DNA of 64,000 bases, taken from Owenia fusiformis (lineage: Eukaryota > Annelida > Polychaeta > Sabellida > Oweniidae). The translations under genes and the position numbers were made by a program. Below are positions 60,650 through 64,000 of the stretch, one piece after another. The stretch spans positions 5,682,001-5,746,000 of the forward strand of contig CAIIXF020000002.1 in assembly GCA_903813345.2 (NCBI GenBank), read 5' to 3'. The notes under the pieces are model-generated. The model worked only from the letters and a program-made list of their open reading frames with translations. It ran no database searches and was not told where the DNA came from. Numbering within the stretch: position 1 is the stretch's first letter; every line of letters starts with the position of its first letter.

Positions 60650-62854
60650 CACCGTCGTCCTATTTTGTATTTCCCCCGAATTTTTATTGACCGGTTATCG
60701 TCCGTCTTCTTGGATTCTGGGTAGACATTAAAGCTTGGAAATGATACAGGCCTATATTTGATGAGAGAGTGGTTTCCAATGGAAATGTGCAAAGTAAGTA
60801 TTCTCAATCGGCCCCACTTATTCGATAGAGTTTGCATGTTGTCATTCATAAGGCACATTAGGTATAACAATATTGAGATTGACACTGTTAATATCTTTTG
60901 TTGAAGTACATCTGTCTATTCGAGATCGATAAGTGAGATCAATTGCAGAACGTTGTTAGATTTTGTAAGGTATTTTCCCGGCCAAGAACTAAACTGAAGA
61001 AAGAAGCTCCAGCCAAAGTTCGATTAGACAATAGACATATTATATATACCCTTTTAAATCCTCAAACTCCTCCCTTGACTTTGTGTTTATGTCAATATTT
61101 TTAAATAGGCGACACAAACTTTGAAACTTTGCAAGTTTTTGCAAACACTGCAAACTTTAATGATGGTATCACAATAAAGTGATAACGTTTAAAGGGTTCC
61201 GATAAGCATCCCGTATAAAAACAATATGGCGGCTCCAGGCGAATCAACTGGATTAGTCCATTTTTAAGAAATAAGGGGAGTTCTGTAAAATCCAGTTTAT
61301 AGAAATTGTTTTTGAGATAAAGTAATCCGTTTATAATGATTTTGAAAACGTTATCCATAGAGTGGTTGCGTTTAAAGAATACATGTACAACAGCCAATAT
61401 AAATTATTGTATTAGAACTGCTTTGTTTCATTTGTAGGATATTTCATATGCCAAGCTGTGTGCTATTACGTTATGGGGAAATTTAGATGCCAATTTTCCT
61501 TATTATACACAAATAGAAGATCCTGAAACTTCACCCATAAATGTGGAATTGATTTGTCAAAATAAAAATCACCCTTTTATAAATGTGTGACGATCTATAA
61601 TATACTTATGCTATATAACAGTTAGAGGTGTTGACACAACGACATCGAATCTGTGAACCCTTGAGTATTATTCCGGGATCGGGCCTTTTATACTAAACGG
61701 TGAGCAACACCAGAAACGAGCGTTCGATTTGCTAAACGATATGCGTCACCCTTTAAACTTGCTCACTTGTATATCTCCAATTGTATGTCAGAATATGGCG
61801 TCAGGAAGATGGTTAGCATAAATTGACAAAACCCCACCTCTTCAAAATGAATTTAAAGTTATCACCATCTATGGTTACGACCTCATTATTAATCAAAATA
61901 ATCAAAATAAGTATTGATTCAGAATGGTAGGAAATCATCATCATAAGGATTCATTGGCTTTATATTAATTCATTTGTACACTTTCTAGCTAAAACAGAAA
62001 GGTGTGATGAGTATCAGAATGGGGGGGAAATTCTTTTTCAAATGATGTAATTAAAACAAAACCCCAGTTCATCGGATATTAAATGGATTAACCTCCATTC
62101 TTAAACCAGTCATCCAGAGGGCACAAAAGTTGGTTGCCATACAATGGTGACAATGTTAAAATCATATAAGGAGTAAACATTAAACGTTCTGAAGAGGTGT
62201 ATTCCCACTACGTTTTCTCGAATTGAGTTTTCTCTCAAACATCCTTGAGTGCAAGTTGCAATATCTCAAATTATCTGTTTTTACAGTCACTTTTTAATAA
62301 ATGTGTCATTGAAAAACTATGAATGCTCGTTACAAATGGAACCACAATCAGTATATAGAATACCAAAAAAACGAAGAAAGGGGACATTACGTCATGTAAA
62401 TTATTGACAAAAGTTGTCATGACACGTCAATTAGTTGTGTCAGTAAGAGACACGCTATACAGACATGTTATAAGTCAAGAATCTAATTTCCAATAATTAT
62501 GTTCTAATAAAATAAGTCACGACATCGTTTATAGCAATACACGTATTTAACCTCTTGTATATCCAGAAGGACAGTAAAGATGTAAGTGTCTAAAAACTGG
62601 CAAACAGTGAAAATTGCTCGGGTTTCAAACCAATTTTATAGGCTGGAATGTAAGAGATTAAAATGAGTAAACCCCAATCAACATGACGTGTTCTTCTATA
62701 AAATAATTGTTTATAAACACAAGCAATGTATAATCGTGATAAAACTTCGAAATCAAAATAATAAACAAAGAACGAAATAGAACAATGAGAGCGCTCCAAT
62801 CGAATGAGTATATTGAATCCGCGTTACAATGAAAATTATTTTGTTTACCATATT
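60650..62854. other. Upstream region of the PAN/LamG gene
   Basis: About 2.2 kb of AT-rich sequence holding the promoter of the minus-strand gene. No conserved coding motif, tRNA or clear repeat was recognised in it. Confidence 0.4.
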
Positions 62855-64000
62855 CATGGTGTTATAGCATGACGGTTACAACAAGGCGATTTGCAAAATT
62901 TTGCGGTAACGATAACAAAACATGGCGGATGGGAAAGACAGCATGTCCTCTTTCTCGCCTGTAGGCAAGATTCACAGATACGATTTCCTTTGCAACTAGT
63001 TCCATTTGGTGACGTATATATGGATGGTTATAAAGACTGGGTCAAATCTGCCAGGTGGTTTACTAGAAGCGGAATATAAGCTGTAAACTTACCGACTGAG
63101 GTGTCCAAGTTCATATTTTTAGTATATGTGCCTCCGAGCCACTCAAACTATTAACAGTAAGTAAACTGTGTATAAACAAGCCATGAAATGACAAATCCAG
63201 AACAGGAACGTGGTCATATTGTAAATAATAAGGTTTCAAACGTAATGTCGTTAGACGACTACGTATGAATTCTATGGACGGTAACGTATTGTATTAGATG
63301 TACATTAGATATTTAGCGGACGGTTACGTGCATGTACATCTTTCAAGTTAAGGTTGCTAGTTCTGATAGCCTCTTTCCATGCAATTGTTATAATGGGTAA
63401 GAAATGGAATATTGAATTGCTTATATTTGTTTTCAGGACTCGCAAGAGACGCTCTTGTTTGAGCCTCTATAGGGCTAGGAAAAAATTGTGTCTTGCTTTA
63501 TTTATGAAACTTATTTAAGTCACAAAGATAGCAATGAAGAGGCAAAGGAAGAATTAGCATCAAGTACTGATGAATATGACAAAATTAATAACAATGAATC
63601 TGGGATACATATTTGAACGAGCTTCGCGTAACTGTCAATCAATTTTTTGCGTAACTGCAAATTAAAAATACAATATTATGGCTTAAGTAGAACATATTAG
63701 GTAGTTTCCAATGCTCAATTGGCTTTTTATGATCGTATGAAGAATACATCTATATACCCCGAGGTCGTTGGGGAATGTAGACCATGCCCTAACGACAAAA
63801 ATAAACAAATTACTAAATTTTGTGTAGTTTTGAATTTCAAACTCAACAGTTTTTCGCTTATTTCATGTTATCCCCGGGCATCAATTTGCAAAGAATACGT
63901 TCAAAATATACATTACTAAATGCATCACCGAATGCGATGCCTACAAAAATCGTTCATCCTTTCATTGATACAAAGTAGAAGAAAATGATGCACCAATCTT
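62855..64000. mobile_element. Same DNA transposon family, copy 2, inverted and cut by the window edge
   Basis: Starts CATGGTGTTATAGCATGACG and matches the reverse complement of 5139-5937 through the end of the window. It carries roughly 480 extra bases (about 63180-63650) absent from copy 1, so copy 1 is probably an internal deletion derivative. The short frames here are not convincing genes. Confidence 0.75.

Noticed and set aside
60650-60652. Start codon three bases upstream (MMKPS...) for the PAN/LamG gene
   Set aside because: That codon is GTG; the first ATG is at 60649.
1-64000. CRISPR arrays, operons, bacterial-type promoters or ribosome-binding sites
   Set aside because: The gene structure is clearly that of an animal nuclear genome; the tandem repeats lack unique spacers of constant length.

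Overview
The window is nuclear DNA from an animal. It is AT-rich, its genes are split into many small exons with GT-AG introns, and its proteins are built from extracellular modules (EGF, sushi/CCP, HYR, thrombospondin-1, ephrin-receptor-like Cys repeats, PAN, LamG). The module mix, the DNase I-like gene and the cytosolic sulfotransferase suit a marine invertebrate (lophotrochozoan, ambulacrarian or cephalochordate); the sequence alone does not let me choose. All gene models were built by hand from reading frame, splice sites and intron phase; none has been checked against transcripts.

Layout: (1) 249-7413, minus: 5' part of an EGF-repeat protein that runs off the left edge. (2) 8464-15839, minus: 15-exon, 851-residue predicted secreted protein with HYR, sushi, EGF, TSP1 and Cys-rich modules. 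(3) 17411-34228, plus: 20-exon, 1,208-codon paralogue of gene 2, arranged head to head with it, with a transmembrane exon and cytoplasmic tail and one in-frame TAA. (4) 37373-37494: a lone terminal coding exon, possibly an alternative tail of gene 3. (5) 37714-46664, plus: 13-exon gene encoding two complete DNase I-like domains in one 586-residue chain with a signal peptide and a GPI-signal-like C-terminus. (6) 48837-51914, minus: six-exon sulfotransferase with an altered PAPS loop. (7) 55643-60649, minus: secreted PAN plus LamG-like protein.

The rest is largely mobile DNA. I found at least ten fold-back or terminal-inverted-repeat DNA elements (one family three times, one twice), LINE reverse-transcriptase relics, a tRNA-derived SINE candidate and several tandem repeats. 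Four fold-back insertions start within about 50 bp downstream of a splice donor.

The most notable items are the tandem DNase I fusion, whose exon set is duplicated with identical intron phases; the divergent secreted/membrane paralogue pair; the stop codon in a skippable exon of the membrane paralogue; and a tandem repeat that copies part of an exon with its donor to give extra in-frame 48-nt cassettes.
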